64,000 nt of DNA from Candidatus Planktophila versatilis (GCF_002288105.1 NZ_CP016774.1:992001-1056000); one strand, 5' to 3'. Counted from the first letter of the stretch, positions 37,340 to 46,706 are shown. Notes: generated by a model not told the origin, from the sequence alone. A program made the numbers and translations.

Positions 37340-38424
37340 AGGAGTGAATCAGTTTCGCAGATAGCAAGTGCGACAGGTCCTTGTCCCCAAGGAACTGAGA
37401 ATCCACGTGGCGTAAATTCATAATGTGACTTTCGGGTTGATGCCATGACTGCGGCAGTCACATTTTGAAGTTCACCGGCAGAATCTGTATCTGCAATCAC
37501 TCCGGCAAGTGCTTTGATCATGGCTGGTTTCACAATCGCCTCATCAACTATTCCAAGCTTGATTGCGCGAGCAAAACCAGTTGCCATAAAGCCTGCAGTG
37601 GAACCTTCTTCACCTGATCGTTCGCTATCAACAACACACCACCAGCGACCATCTTCGCGCTGAAGTTTAATCATGGAATAAATCAGTTTCGTTGAAGCAT
37701 CTTCAATTTTTTTGCGTCCCGGATGATTGAGTGAAATGTTCTTCAGCACATCCATCATTCCGAGAAGAGCCCATCCTTGGCCACGACCCCAACCTGGCGC
37801 CCAAGTTCCTTCGACGCCATTCATAAAGAAGTGATCAAAGATTCCATTTTCTTTTTGTAGCGCATCAATATATGCGTGGGCCTGTTCGACTCCAACGGTA
37901 ACCAAATCTTCTCTACCTGTTTCTTTACCAAGTGCGGTGAAAAATGGTGGATCAAAGTGAAGACAGTCGATGCATGTTCCCCCTGGTGGGTTTGCCAGCC
38001 ACTTTGCTTCATTTGTTGGAAGCTCTTCCCCGCCATATGGTGGAATCAAACAGAGTGATTCCCAGGTGTCATAAATTCCACGGTCTTTTGTGCGGCTCAT
38101 TAGATATGCAGCTAATAGATTGAGTGAATCGATAATCGCTTTATCTTTTGTCTCATGAGCGATTTCCACCATTGCAACACCGGGTGCTGTGCAATCAAGG
38201 CGTCGAAATGGTTCTGGTCGGCTTGCCCAGGCGCGAATCCAGCCATTTGCAAATGAAAAATAAGTGGGATCCTTGAGTAGTCGGCCTGCTTCCAGAATTC
38301 CCTCAAATCCTGTGGAATCGCCAAAATTCCAACTCTTGTACGGCATTGCAAGCAGAGACTTGCCTACCTTTTCTAGAAGTAGAAGTCTTTCTTCTCGCGA
38401 TGGGAGTGCGGGTGCCTGAGTCAT
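37336..38424 (-). CDS. Glycoside hydrolase family 88/105-like (unsaturated uronyl hydrolase)
   Basis: A 362-aa (alpha/alpha)6-barrel candidate of the YteR/GH105 group. The W-G-R-G-Q-G-W-A-L-L-G motif near residue 220 and C-I-D-C-L-H-F-D-P-P-F-F, with a catalytic-Asp candidate at D153, match the family pattern. There is no signal peptide, so it acts inside the cell on imported unsaturated di- or oligosaccharides. Characterised members hydrate the 4,5-unsaturated uronyl end left by polysaccharide lyases. A good RBS (AAGGGACGG) precedes the ATG. Substrate not determinable. Confidence 0.78.
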   Translation of the reverse strand: MTQAPALPSREERLLLLEKVGKSLLAMPYKSWNFGDSTGFEGILEAGRLLKDPTYFSFANGWIRAWASRPEPFRRLDCTAPGVAMVEIAHETKDKAIIDSLNLLAAYLMSRTKDRGIYDTWESLCLIPPYGGEELPTNEAKWLANPPGGTCIDCLHFDPPFFTALGKETGREDLVTVGVEQAHAYIDALQKENGIFDHFFMNGVEGTWAPGWGRGQGWALLGMMDVLKNISLNHPGRKKIEDASTKLIYSMIKLQREDGRWWCVVDSERSGEEGSTAGFMATGFARAIKLGIVDEAIVKPAMIKALAGVIADTDSAGELQNVTAAVMASTRKSHYEFTPRGFSVPWGQGPVALAICETDSLL

Positions 38425-38428
38425 CTAT

Positions 38429-39223
38429 TTACCGTCCCTTAAATTCTGGTTTACGTTTTTCTGCAAAAGCTCTTTGGCCTTCAGCTGCATCTTCAGTTGT
38501 CATGCAGTATGCAAAAGAATCATTTTCGTAGAGCAGTCCGGTTTCTAGCGGAATGCTTTGTGAGATTCGCACCATGTGCTTGGTCATTTGCGCCGCAATG
38601 GGAGCTTTCTCAGCGATAGATTCCGCAATAACAATGGCGCGATTAAGCACTTCTTCTCTGGGTACTAACTCTTGGATCAAACCCATGCGAAGTGCATCAG
38701 CTGCCAAGACGGGTTCTCCGTGCAATAGAAAGAGCGAGGCATTTCCAGGACCCACTCTGTGTGAGAGCAATTGAGTCTGGCCGGAACCACCATGCCAACC
38801 CCATCTAATCTCACCTGCTAAAAACTTTGCATCAGGAGAAGCCACGCAAATATCTGAAGCACATGCCATTTCAAGTCCGCCACCAATTACCCAGCCGTGA
38901 AGAGATGCAACGACAGGTTTCTTGATAAGCCAGATTGCACGGGCATAATCAAGATTACGATCAAAGCGATTGCGATATTCCCAATTACTTCCATATTCAC
39001 CTAAATCAGTGAGGTCACTGCCAGCACAAAAACCTTTCTCGCCTTTGCCATAAAGAAGAACAGAGCGAATTTCTAAGTTGTTATTGATCTCATAGATGTA
39101 GCTATTCATCTGCTCATCCATAGTCACGGTCATCGCATTTATCTTCTCGGGGCGATTAAGAATGAGATGGGCAACTTTTCCATGAACTTCAAAATCGACC
39201 TGTCCTGTAAGTGGTGTAGCCAT
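38429..39223 (-). CDS. Enoyl-CoA hydratase/isomerase family protein lacking one catalytic Glu
   Basis: A 264-aa crotonase paralogous to the protein encoded at 35832-36620, sharing G-S-N-W, the W-H-G-G-(S/A)-G segment and the F-K-G-R end. E138 in A-G-E-I-R is kept, but the second Glu position is Leu164 (A-S-L-F-L-L). That points to an isomerase, racemase-type or decarboxylase reaction, or altered specificity, rather than classical hydration. Preceded by GAAGGAG and lying 3 bp after the CoA-transferase gene, the pair recalls the CaiB-CaiD arrangement of carnitine metabolism. Confidence 0.85.
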   Translation of the reverse strand: MATPLTGQVDFEVHGKVAHLILNRPEKINAMTVTMDEQMNSYIYEINNNLEIRSVLLYGKGEKGFCAGSDLTDLGEYGSNWEYRNRFDRNLDYARAIWLIKKPVVASLHGWVIGGGLEMACASDICVASPDAKFLAGEIRWGWHGGSGQTQLLSHRVGPGNASLFLLHGEPVLAADALRMGLIQELVPREEVLNRAIVIAESIAEKAPIAAQMTKHMVRISQSIPLETGLLYENDSFAYCMTTEDAAEGQRAFAEKRKPEFKGR

Positions 39224-39226
39224 TTC

Positions 39227-40438
39227 TTACTCCTTCACTGTTCCGACGGCGCCAGACTTAATGAGCTCTTCAACCTTCGTGGCCGGCATTCCAAGAAGAT
39301 CAATCAAAATTTCCTTCGTATGTTCACCTAAAGCAGGTGCCCCGCGGCGAATAGTTGGTGGAGTATCAGAAAGACGCACCGGAGGGCGTACAGTTTTTGC
39401 ACTTCCACCCCGCAGCTGCGGTTGTTCCCAGATGTACTTTGTTTCAATAATATGTGGATCTTTCACAAGAGCTTCGTAGTCATAGACCGGCCCACACCAT
39501 GCTCCGACTCGATCACAGATTTCAATCCACTCAGCAGTGGTCTTCTCTTGGAAACTATGTCGAATTAGCTTATAAATCTCATCACGATGTTTATGTCCGT
39601 CGTTGTAGTGCGTCAAGGTTCGCAGGAAATCATTATCCAGAACTTCGCCCAGAATTGAGAGCGGCACCATGGCCAAAGTTAGCCAAGCATCTTTTGTTTT
39701 ATACACGCCATATGGTGCTGGAATTGAGGCATGCGCACTTCGTTCTTCCATACGAGTTGGCATACGATCTGTATTTAAGAAAGTCACAATCTCTTGAAGC
39801 TGACAATCCATCACGACTGACAACATATCGATTTCAACGTGTTGACCAGTGCCTGTCTGATGGCGTGATTCAATTGCGGCAAGAATTCCAATAACTGCTT
39901 GATATCCAGTCATCACATCGGCGCCCCAGAGCGCACTCGGAGTTGGGTCATCACCTATTGCTCCAACGCTAAACATCGAACCGCTATAACCCTGCACAAT
40001 GAGGTCTTGCCCTGGGCGATCGCGATAAGGTCCAGTGGATCCGTAACCCGAAATAGAACAGTAAACAATTTTGGGGTTTATCTTCTTAAGGTCCGCGTAA
40101 CCAATTCCCAGGCGGTCTGCAGTTCCAAATCTAAAGTTTTGCAAGAAGACATCAGATTTCTTCACTAGCTCATAGAGAACTTCTTTTCCTTCAGCACTCT
40201 TAAGATCGATTGAAAGCGATCTCTTATTGCGATTGACTGCAAGAAATGTGGTCATCTCGCCATTACTCTGTCGATCTTCGAATCCGCGAGTTCTATTAAA
40301 TTCACCATTAACGGGCGGCTCAATTTTTATTACATCAGCGCCAAGATCACCAAGTCGAGTTCCGGCAATGGGTCCTGCCAACATCTGTGTTGCATCGATT
40401 ACGCGCAGGTTATCTAGGGCGCCTTTAGCTGAATTCAT
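39227..40438 (-). CDS. Family III CoA-transferase (CaiB/BaiF type)
   Basis: A 403-aa CoA-transferase. The N-terminus has L-A-G-P-I-A-G-T-R-L-G-D-L-G-A-D-V-I-K-I-E, and the catalytic Asp is D145 in R-P-G-Q-D-L-I-V-Q-G. These enzymes move CoA between carboxylic acids and so activate a substrate for the crotonases encoded downstream. The acid is unknown. The 93-bp gap upstream is the only sizeable break within this minus-strand run; it contains a perfect TTGACA but no convincing -10, and there is no clear RBS. Confidence 0.9.
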   Translation of the reverse strand: MNSAKGALDNLRVIDATQMLAGPIAGTRLGDLGADVIKIEPPVNGEFNRTRGFEDRQSNGEMTTFLAVNRNKRSLSIDLKSAEGKEVLYELVKKSDVFLQNFRFGTADRLGIGYADLKKINPKIVYCSISGYGSTGPYRDRPGQDLIVQGYSGSMFSVGAIGDDPTPSALWGADVMTGYQAVIGILAAIESRHQTGTGQHVEIDMLSVVMDCQLQEIVTFLNTDRMPTRMEERSAHASIPAPYGVYKTKDAWLTLAMVPLSILGEVLDNDFLRTLTHYNDGHKHRDEIYKLIRHSFQEKTTAEWIEICDRVGAWCGPVYDYEALVKDPHIIETKYIWEQPQLRGGSAKTVRPPVRLSDTPPTIRRGAPALGEHTKEILIDLLGMPATKVEELIKSGAVGTVKE

Positions 40439-40531
40439 GGATAGATACTTTCTTATGAAGAATTCAATGTCAACGAAATTTCGCTGCCATCTACCGGGTT
40501 ATTACCTTGCTGAACTGGGGTTTTATCCCAT

Positions 40532-41290
40532 TTATGCAAATCGGCAGCTCAGGCCGCCGTCAACGATCCAATCTGCCCCGTTCACAAATGAGGCATCATC
40601 GGAGAGAAGGAAGGTAACAACCTTTGCGATCTCTGATGTCTGTGCCATGCGAGCCATTGGTTGCACCGCCATTGATTCGGCCTTCTTTTCAGGCAGCATT
40701 TCAAACCACGACAGCAGTAACGGGGTGAGGGTGTATCCAGGTGAGACCGCGTTGGTGCGGATCTGGTGGATGCCTTCATCAAGTGCCAAGTTGCGGGTCA
40801 AACCAATGACGCCTGACTTTGCAGCTGCATATGGGAAATACTTTGGGTAGGTCATGCGCGCATGGATTGATGCAATATTAACAATCGCACCCTTCTTAGC
40901 TGCTCGCATTGAAGGTAATACTAATTTTGCAGTATGCCAGACGCTCTTTAAATCTACATCAAAGAATTTGTTCCACTCTTCATCGGTCATTTCAACTGCA
41001 TCTGCATTTGAATTCACACCTGCGTTATTGACTAAGCCTGTGATGGGACCGAGCTCTTTTACAATCGCATCGTGGGCCGTCTTAAGTGAATCAAACTTGC
41101 CCACGTCTGCTTGATGAAACATTACTTTAAATCCTTGCGCCGTCAATTCAGCTGCATAAGCTTCACCAGCTGGGACTACGATGTCACAGAACGAAACTCG
41201 AGCTCCTTGTTGAACAGCATCTAAAACAATTGCTGCACCAATTCCAGATGCTCCACCTGTGACAAAAACATGTTCATTTTGAAGTTTCAT
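40532..41290 (-). CDS. SDR-family oxidoreductase
   Basis: A 252-aa classical short-chain dehydrogenase. The NAD(P) loop is G-G-A-S-G-I-G-A-A, the N-N-A-G-V motif follows, and the catalytic Y-A-A-A-K is near residue 159. The C-terminal segment D-G-G-L ends as in sugar dehydrogenases. It lies 4 bp after the galactonate-type dehydratase, so oxidation of an aldose or of a deoxy-sugar acid is likely. Exact substrate not resolvable. Confidence 0.88.
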   Translation of the reverse strand: MKLQNEHVFVTGGASGIGAAIVLDAVQQGARVSFCDIVVPAGEAYAAELTAQGFKVMFHQADVGKFDSLKTAHDAIVKELGPITGLVNNAGVNSNADAVEMTDEEWNKFFDVDLKSVWHTAKLVLPSMRAAKKGAIVNIASIHARMTYPKYFPYAAAKSGVIGLTRNLALDEGIHQIRTNAVSPGYTLTPLLLSWFEMLPEKKAESMAVQPMARMAQTSEIAKVVTFLLSDDASFVNGADWIVDGGLSCRFA

Positions 41291-41294
41291 TTTT

Positions 41295-42458
41295 TCACCA
41301 ATCTGCTACTGAGCCGTCGTTGTGGAACCATTGAACCGGAGTACCCGATACAAATGGGTGTTTCGCTGCTTCTTTTTCATCCATCTCAACGCCGATACCT
41401 GGCGCAGTCGGTGGATAAATATGTCCATCTTTGATTTCTGGGACGCCAGAAAATACTTCTGAACGCCAAGAAACATCCGAGCGCATCACTTCTTGAATGA
41501 GGAAGTTCGGTGTAGTGAGACCAAGATGTACGTTGACCATAGTTGCAATAGGGCCAAGTGGGTTATGTGGGGCCATCGTGACTCCATATGTGTCACAGAG
41601 CGCTGAAATCTTTCGTAGCTCTGTAATGCCACCTGCATGACACACATCCGGTTGAGCGACATCAATAAGACCATCTTCGAGGAGCGGCAGGAAATCCTCA
41701 CGGTGAAGCAGGCGCTCACCCGTGGCAAGCGGAACAGTAATCTTTGCTCGAGCCCGCTTCAGCGCTTCATGTTGATCGGGTGGAACAATTTCTTCGAGAA
41801 AGAGTGGCTTATAAGGAGCTAAAACCTCAGCGAATTGAATCGCCATCGCAGCAGTTGTTCGCCCGTGGAAATCAATCATGATGTCTACATCTGGTCCAGC
41901 AGCACGTCTGGCTGATTCCATCAACTCTCCTGCATGGCGAAGTTTTTGTGCATCTCCAAGCGGTGCCGATTGCGGAACCGCAAGAATTTTCACTGCGGTA
42001 AATCCATCTTTGATGCTCTGCTTCATCTTATCTTCAAAGGAAGAGACACTGTCAGAGTTATAAACGGCATCAGAATTCCCACCACCAAGGTGGTCATACA
42101 TGCGCACTCGATCTCGGGCTAAGCCACCAAGAATGCGCCACAGTGGAACATTGAGATCTTTTGCCGAAATATCCCATAGCGCTTGATCAATTCCGCTTAT
42201 TGCAGACATTGTCACAGCTCCACCTTTAAAGAATGGGTGCCGGTAAAGAATTTGCCAATTGCGCTCGATTTCACGTGGGTCGCGGCCTACAAGTAGCGGC
42301 GCTAAATCTTCTACCGCACCAACGACCGCTTGTGTTTGAAACTCCAGAGTAGCTTCACCAATTCCAATAAGTCCTGCGACATCTGTATATACCCGGACAA
42401 CAACCCAATTGCGCATCTTGGCATTGACAACAGTTGTTGTTATTTTAGTGATCTTCAT
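41295..42458 (-). CDS. Mandelate racemase-family sugar-acid dehydratase (galactonate dehydratase-like)
   Basis: A 387-aa enolase-superfamily enzyme close to D-galactonate dehydratase (DgoD/GalD). Visible features are the D-F-H-G-R segment with the metal Asp and catalytic His, L-E-E-I-V-P-P and T-G-E-R-L-L metal Glu residues, and M-A-P-H-N-P-L-G-P with the second His. It converts an aldonate to a 2-keto-3-deoxy acid, the substrate for the kinase and aldolase encoded just upstream. It overlaps the aldolase gene by ATGA. Confidence 0.88.
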   Translation of the reverse strand: MKITKITTTVVNAKMRNWVVVRVYTDVAGLIGIGEATLEFQTQAVVGAVEDLAPLLVGRDPREIERNWQILYRHPFFKGGAVTMSAISGIDQALWDISAKDLNVPLWRILGGLARDRVRMYDHLGGGNSDAVYNSDSVSSFEDKMKQSIKDGFTAVKILAVPQSAPLGDAQKLRHAGELMESARRAAGPDVDIMIDFHGRTTAAMAIQFAEVLAPYKPLFLEEIVPPDQHEALKRARAKITVPLATGERLLHREDFLPLLEDGLIDVAQPDVCHAGGITELRKISALCDTYGVTMAPHNPLGPIATMVNVHLGLTTPNFLIQEVMRSDVSWRSEVFSGVPEIKDGHIYPPTAPGIGVEMDEKEAAKHPFVSGTPVQWFHNDGSVADW

Positions 42459-43075
42459 TTTCCACCCGATTTCACTCTCTTAATTTCTGCGATGAAAGCT
42501 GCAACTCTTGTAGGAATTTCTGGAATTCCGCCACCTAGTAAAGGTCCCCCGACTCCGAAGCCTAAAACACCTGCAGCAAACCAATCCTTAATGTTTTCTA
42601 CACTTACTCCACCGGTAGCCAACCATTTGGCTTCTGGGAATGGATCTCGAACCGCCTTCAAATATGCGGGGCCAAAGTGTGAGGCTGGAAAGAGTTTCAA
42701 AACTTTCGCACCAGCCTGCAGCGCACGAGCCACATCGGTAGGCGTGGCAACACCTGGAACTGATAGAAGGTTGAGATCAAGGGTCTTCTTAATGACTGCA
42801 GCATCTGTATGTGGTGAGAGAACAAATGTAGCTCCCGCCTTCTTTGCGCTAATGACATGTGCAGGGCTCATAGCTGTTCCAACTCCAACTGTGATTCCCT
42901 TGATGGCTGAGAATTCTTCAATCAGATCAAAGACATCGGGTGTTGTTGTCGTAAATTCAAAAGAGGTAATGCCTGCACTATGTAAGGCATGCGCCGCGCT
43001 CCTGCCTTCAGCCGATGTCTTAGTACGAATAATGGCAACTATCGAACTCTTCTCAAATTCCTCTAGTGCGCTCAT
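42455..43075 (-). CDS. eda: KDPG/KDPGal-type aldolase
   Basis: A 206-aa class I aldolase of the Eda/DgoA family that splits 2-keto-3-deoxy-6-phospho-sugar acids to pyruvate and glyceraldehyde-3-phosphate. The Glu in F-E-F-T-T-T-T-P and the Schiff-base Lys in V-L-K-L-F-P-A are present. The frame extends upstream to 43168, but the ATG at 43075 overlaps the kinase stop as ATGA and gives the normal N-terminus. D-galacto or D-gluco preference cannot be told. Confidence 0.92.
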   Translation of the reverse strand: MSALEEFEKSSIVAIIRTKTSAEGRSAAHALHSAGITSFEFTTTTPDVFDLIEEFSAIKGITVGVGTAMSPAHVISAKKAGATFVLSPHTDAAVIKKTLDLNLLSVPGVATPTDVARALQAGAKVLKLFPASHFGPAYLKAVRDPFPEAKWLATGGVSVENIKDWFAAGVLGFGVGGPLLGGGIPEIPTRVAAFIAEIKRVKSGGK

Positions 43076-44010
43076 GAACTCTTTACCAATCTCTGAGAGA
43101 TGACACCTGATGTGCCAAATGGAAGACCTGTCCAGTCCCCCAAGTGTGATGCAACGAGAGCGCCACATGTACTTCCTTGTAAAATTGATTCTCGCATTGA
43201 AAGTCCACCTAAAATTCCAGAAATCGTACCTCCCACAAAAGCATCCCCAGAACCAACAGGATCCACAGTTTCTACAACTTCTGGGGATATGTCGAACCTT
43301 TCGCCATTGTGCAGCACGCGCATTTTCTGATCACCCGCAGTCATGATTGCTGTTTTTGCACCCGCAGCACCAGCTAGTCGAAGATTTTCTTCCGGGTCGC
43401 TACTTCCCCAGACAACGGCGTATTCGTCCACGCCACCGATAACGATTTCAACATCATGAATGAGTGAATGAAGTGCCTGAGCAGCTTGCGATTCACTCCA
43501 TAGTTTGCGGCGCAGATTGATATCAAAGCTAATTGGAATGTTGTGCTTGCGGGCTACATCCATCGCCTTTGCAACTGCGCCAGCAGAACTTTCCGAGATT
43601 GCAACAGATATTCCAGTCATATGCACCCATCGAGCAGAGGCAATCTCTTCCTCTTTGATATCTGCTACCGAGATTGTTGAGCCGGCAGATGATTTACGAA
43701 GGTAGGTCACATCTATCGGATTCTCTTTGCCACGATTACGCACCAATGCAGGGGTATAAGAATCAACGGTTTTAATTCCATCAAGACTCAGTCCCTCATT
43801 TTTCAGTTTTGCAAGAATATTCTTTCCCAGCTGATCGGCTCCGAGCCGCGAAATCAAAGTTGCACGCAGCCCAAGGCGCGTCACCGCAACTGCAACATTT
43901 ACTTCGGCGCCGGCAACAGATAACTCGAATTTTTCAGCTGTTGCCACATCATCAGTATCAGTTGCAAGAAAGAGCCCCATGATTTCACCTAGGGTATAGA
44001 GATCAGACAT
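43072..44010 (-). CDS. kdgK: 2-keto-3-deoxy-sugar-acid kinase (PfkB family)
   Basis: A 312-aa ribokinase-family kinase. The N-terminal G-A-E-V-N-V-A-V-A substrate loop and C-terminal D-P-V-G-S-G-D-A-F catalytic Asp motif are clear (GSGD rather than the usual GAGD). With an Eda-type aldolase and a galactonate-type dehydratase as neighbours it most likely phosphorylates 2-keto-3-deoxygluconate or -galactonate. The ATG at 44010 overlaps the preceding gene by 8 bp; an upstream in-frame ATG at 44049 adds residues lacking family resemblance. Confidence 0.9.
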   Translation of the reverse strand: MSDLYTLGEIMGLFLATDTDDVATAEKFELSVAGAEVNVAVAVTRLGLRATLISRLGADQLGKNILAKLKNEGLSLDGIKTVDSYTPALVRNRGKENPIDVTYLRKSSAGSTISVADIKEEEIASARWVHMTGISVAISESSAGAVAKAMDVARKHNIPISFDINLRRKLWSESQAAQALHSLIHDVEIVIGGVDEYAVVWGSSDPEENLRLAGAAGAKTAIMTAGDQKMRVLHNGERFDISPEVVETVDPVGSGDAFVGGTISGILGGLSMRESILQGSTCGALVASHLGDWTGLPFGTSGVISQRLVKSS

Positions 44011-44905
44011 TTGTCTGCACCTCTTCAACGAGTGCGAGCATTTCTTCAATCTCTCTTAACGTATCTACATCAAGTGATACGGTCGGATTCCGACAGTAGT
44101 TCGTCTCAATAATTCCGCGCTTAAAAAGAACATCTTTCTCGGCAGCGATAAGTAAGTCGAGATTTGATATCCATCGAGCGATATGCGGGATAAACCTATC
44201 TAGCCGTGAATCAAACTCCTTGTGATCACCTGCGAGCAATGCTCGCTCTGCCCAGAGATACAGATCAGTGAGACCACACCCCGGCTGAAGTCCGTCAGCA
44301 CCTGCGGCAACTCCCTCTTTCCAAAAGATTCCACCCCAGCCAATAAGAGTTCTGACTCGACCGTTAGTTAAGGAATTAACAGTCTTGATTGATTCTGTAG
44401 GTGGATTCGCTTCACATTTAATAATTTGCAGATTCTCATATTTATTTGCAAGATTGACAAGCCCTGAAACATCAGCCATTCCACCGGCTTGCGGAAGGTG
44501 TTGAATTACCACTGGAATTTTGACCGACTTCAAAATAGATTCAAGATGAAAATCTATTTGCGCAGCAGTTGGCGCAAAGAATGTCGGTGGCAAAATATTG
44601 ATGTAATCGACACCCATTGCTTCATAGTCTTTTGCTCGAATTACTGCCAGCTCTGATGAGTGATCTGCCACCGTGGTAATGATCTTCAGATCTGAGCCAG
44701 CACGTTCGGTCAGCAGGATATCCAAGAGTTGATAACGCTCTGGGTCGGAGAGTTTTATATTCTCACTTGCCACCCCGAAGAACAGAGTGGACTTCGTTCC
44801 GATTTCGATAATCCAACGGCAGAGCGCGCGAAAGCTTTCGTAATCGACTTCACCTTTTGTTGTGAAAGGAACAGATAAAACCGGGCAAACGCCTTTGATG
44901 CTCAC
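44003..44905 (-). CDS. Dihydrodipicolinate synthase-family aldolase/dehydratase, variant active site
   Basis: A 300-aa (beta/alpha)8 protein of the DHDPS/NAL family. The Schiff-base Lys is present in I-I-K-C-E-A. The usual G-T-T-G-E motif reads G-V-A-S-E, and the catalytic Tyr of the Y-N-x-P motif is Gln (Q-H-L-P). Members acting on sugar acids (KDG aldolase, ketodeoxyglucarate dehydratase, KdpA-type) show variation here, so lysine synthesis is unlikely. It is placed 18 bp after the permease and coupled to kdgK by overlap, suggesting cleavage or dehydration of a keto-deoxy acid. Confidence 0.82.
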   Translation of the reverse strand: MSIKGVCPVLSVPFTTKGEVDYESFRALCRWIIEIGTKSTLFFGVASENIKLSDPERYQLLDILLTERAGSDLKIITTVADHSSELAVIRAKDYEAMGVDYINILPPTFFAPTAAQIDFHLESILKSVKIPVVIQHLPQAGGMADVSGLVNLANKYENLQIIKCEANPPTESIKTVNSLTNGRVRTLIGWGGIFWKEGVAAGADGLQPGCGLTDLYLWAERALLAGDHKEFDSRLDRFIPHIARWISNLDLLIAAEKDVLFKRGIIETNYCRNPTVSLDVDTLREIEEMLALVEEVQTNV

Positions 44906-44923
44906 CCGGTCTTATCCTAATTA

Positions 44924-45928
44924 CTAGCGCTTGATTTTCTTAGAAATAACTGCCTGCATAATCACGGATAAAATGATTACTAGCCCAAAGAATACTTGGG
45001 TGTAAAAGGCGTTGATTCCAGAGGCAACAATTCCGGCATTGATAGCTCCGATAATGAATGAGCCAACAAATGTGCCAGTGACGGTTCCGATACCACCGAA
45101 TACAGAGGTGCCACCCAAGAACACTGATGCAATTGAGTTCATCAGAAGTCCCTCGCCTAGCGTTGGCCAGAAGTATGAAACCTCAAAGGATGCTACTAGG
45201 CCGGCAAAGGCCGCGAAGAATCCCATGATTGCAAAGGTACGTCTCTTCACTTGGTTGACATTCACACCCATCAATTGGGCAGATGTTTTATTGTCGCCAG
45301 TTAAGAAAACATGCGCACCAAATTGAGTTCTATTGAGTACAAACCACAAAATGATTGTGGCTAGGACTGCCCACCAAAATTGATTTGCGATACCGAAAAA
45401 GGATCTACCTACAAGAAGGTTAGAGACGCCGGCTAGCTCCTTATCTGTAAGGCCAACTCCGGAGCCGTTCATCCAAGCAAGTTCGATTCCGCGGAATAGA
45501 AAACCAGTACCTATAGTGATTACAAGTGATGGAATAGCAAAGTAAGTTACTAGCCAGCCATTGAAATATCCAGAGAGAGTTCCGGCAATCAGTGCCCCTG
45601 CAAAGCCCAGCCAGATATTTCCCGTCCCAGAATAAATCTTTGCAAATGTTGCTGTGGATAGCGCCATCACGGCAGGGAATGAAAGATCGATCTCACCGGT
45701 AATAACAATAAGTGTGAGTGGAATTGCCATCAGGGCAAACAGTGGGGTACTCGAAGCAAAGGCTAAATAAATATCCTTAGAGGTAAATGCTTCGGAGGCT
45801 GTGACCACAAAAACGAGCCACATCGCAATTCCAACTCCCCAGATACCAAATTGCATGCCGAATCTGCGCCAAAATGATGGTGGACGTGCTGCGTTGTTCT
45901 TTACCTTTGAATCAGTTTTTTCGCTCAT
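44924..45928 (-). CDS. Sugar ABC transporter permease (RbsC/FrcC type)
   Basis: A 334-aa BPD_transp_2 permease with eight or more hydrophobic helices and the cytoplasmic G-D-N-K-T-S-A-Q-L-M-G-V-N coupling loop. I-T-G-E-I-D-L-S-F-P-A-V is the conserved membrane motif. Only one permease gene is present, so it should act as a homodimer with the single-domain ATPase encoded 7 bp upstream. Sugar unknown. Confidence 0.93.
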   Translation of the reverse strand: MSEKTDSKVKNNAARPPSFWRRFGMQFGIWGVGIAMWLVFVVTASEAFTSKDIYLAFASSTPLFALMAIPLTLIVITGEIDLSFPAVMALSTATFAKIYSGTGNIWLGFAGALIAGTLSGYFNGWLVTYFAIPSLVITIGTGFLFRGIELAWMNGSGVGLTDKELAGVSNLLVGRSFFGIANQFWWAVLATIILWFVLNRTQFGAHVFLTGDNKTSAQLMGVNVNQVKRRTFAIMGFFAAFAGLVASFEVSYFWPTLGEGLLMNSIASVFLGGTSVFGGIGTVTGTFVGSFIIGAINAGIVASGINAFYTQVFFGLVIILSVIMQAVISKKIKR

Positions 45929-45935
45929 AATCTCA

Positions 45936-46706
45936 TTACTCCTTTATAGACCCGGTGCGAGCAACTCGATACATGCTCTCGATTAATTCATCCATTGTAA
46001 TTTCACTCTTTTTATAGTTGCCGGCCACTTTGCCGCGATCGAGCACAATCATCCGGTCAACAGCCGGGTAGATATGGAAAATGTTGTGGTCAATAAAGAT
46101 TGCCGAACGACCAGATTTCTTGATGTTTTGAACAAAATCTAGCGTCTTCTTAGTTTCTGATAGAGACAAGCCTACTGTTGGCTCATCCAAAATCACGAGC
46201 TCGGCATCAAAATAAAGGGCTCTTGTGATTGCCACTCCTTGTTTTTCACCGCCGGACATAGTTAAGACTGCATTATCAGGATGCACTGCCGTTGATGTGA
46301 AACCCATGTGTTCGCTCATGAGGCGGGTTGCTTCGCTTCTCATTTTCTTAACGTCTAATCGACCAAATTTAGTTTTAATCTCTCTGCCCATGAACATATT
46401 GCGCCAGATTGGTTGCAGTTCACAGAGTGCTCGCTCCTGATAGATAGTTTCAATTCCAAGGTCGCGGGCTTTAGCCACGCTCCAGTCGGTTATCTTCTCG
46501 CCCTTAAACCAAATCTCGCCGCCTTCATCTGGCTTGTGGAAACCCATAATTGTCTTAACTAGGGTTGATTTGCCAGCGCCATTATCGCCAAGTAGGCCAA
46601 CAATCTCGCCAGGATAAATTTCTAGATCAACTCCAGATAGAGAGCGAACCTCGCCAAATGTTTTTGAAACATTTTTCAATTGAATTACTGGTGCACTACC
46701 GGACAT
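45936..46706 (-). CDS. Sugar ABC transporter ATPase, single ABC domain (FrcA type)
   Basis: A 256-aa ATPase with one ABC module, unlike the double module of RbsA-type partners. Walker A is G-D-N-G-A-G-K-S-T, the signature reads M-S-G-G-E-K-Q-G and Walker B L-V-I-L-D-E-P-T. The ATG at 46706 has GAAGGGG upstream; the earlier in-frame start at 46763 lies across the stem-loop and is unlikely. Works with the permease encoded next and the binding protein encoded upstream. Confidence 0.92.
   Translation of the reverse strand: MSGSAPVIQLKNVSKTFGEVRSLSGVDLEIYPGEIVGLLGDNGAGKSTLVKTIMGFHKPDEGGEIWFKGEKITDWSVAKARDLGIETIYQERALCELQPIWRNMFMGREIKTKFGRLDVKKMRSEATRLMSEHMGFTSTAVHPDNAVLTMSGGEKQGVAITRALYFDAELVILDEPTVGLSLSETKKTLDFVQNIKKSGRSAIFIDHNIFHIYPAVDRMIVLDRGKVAGNYKKSEITMDELIESMYRVARTGSIKE

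Noticed and set aside
40439-40531. Promoter for the CoA-transferase gene using a perfect TTGACA
   Set aside because: No -10 hexamer at 16-18 bp; the TATCTA present is too far away and too close to the start codon.
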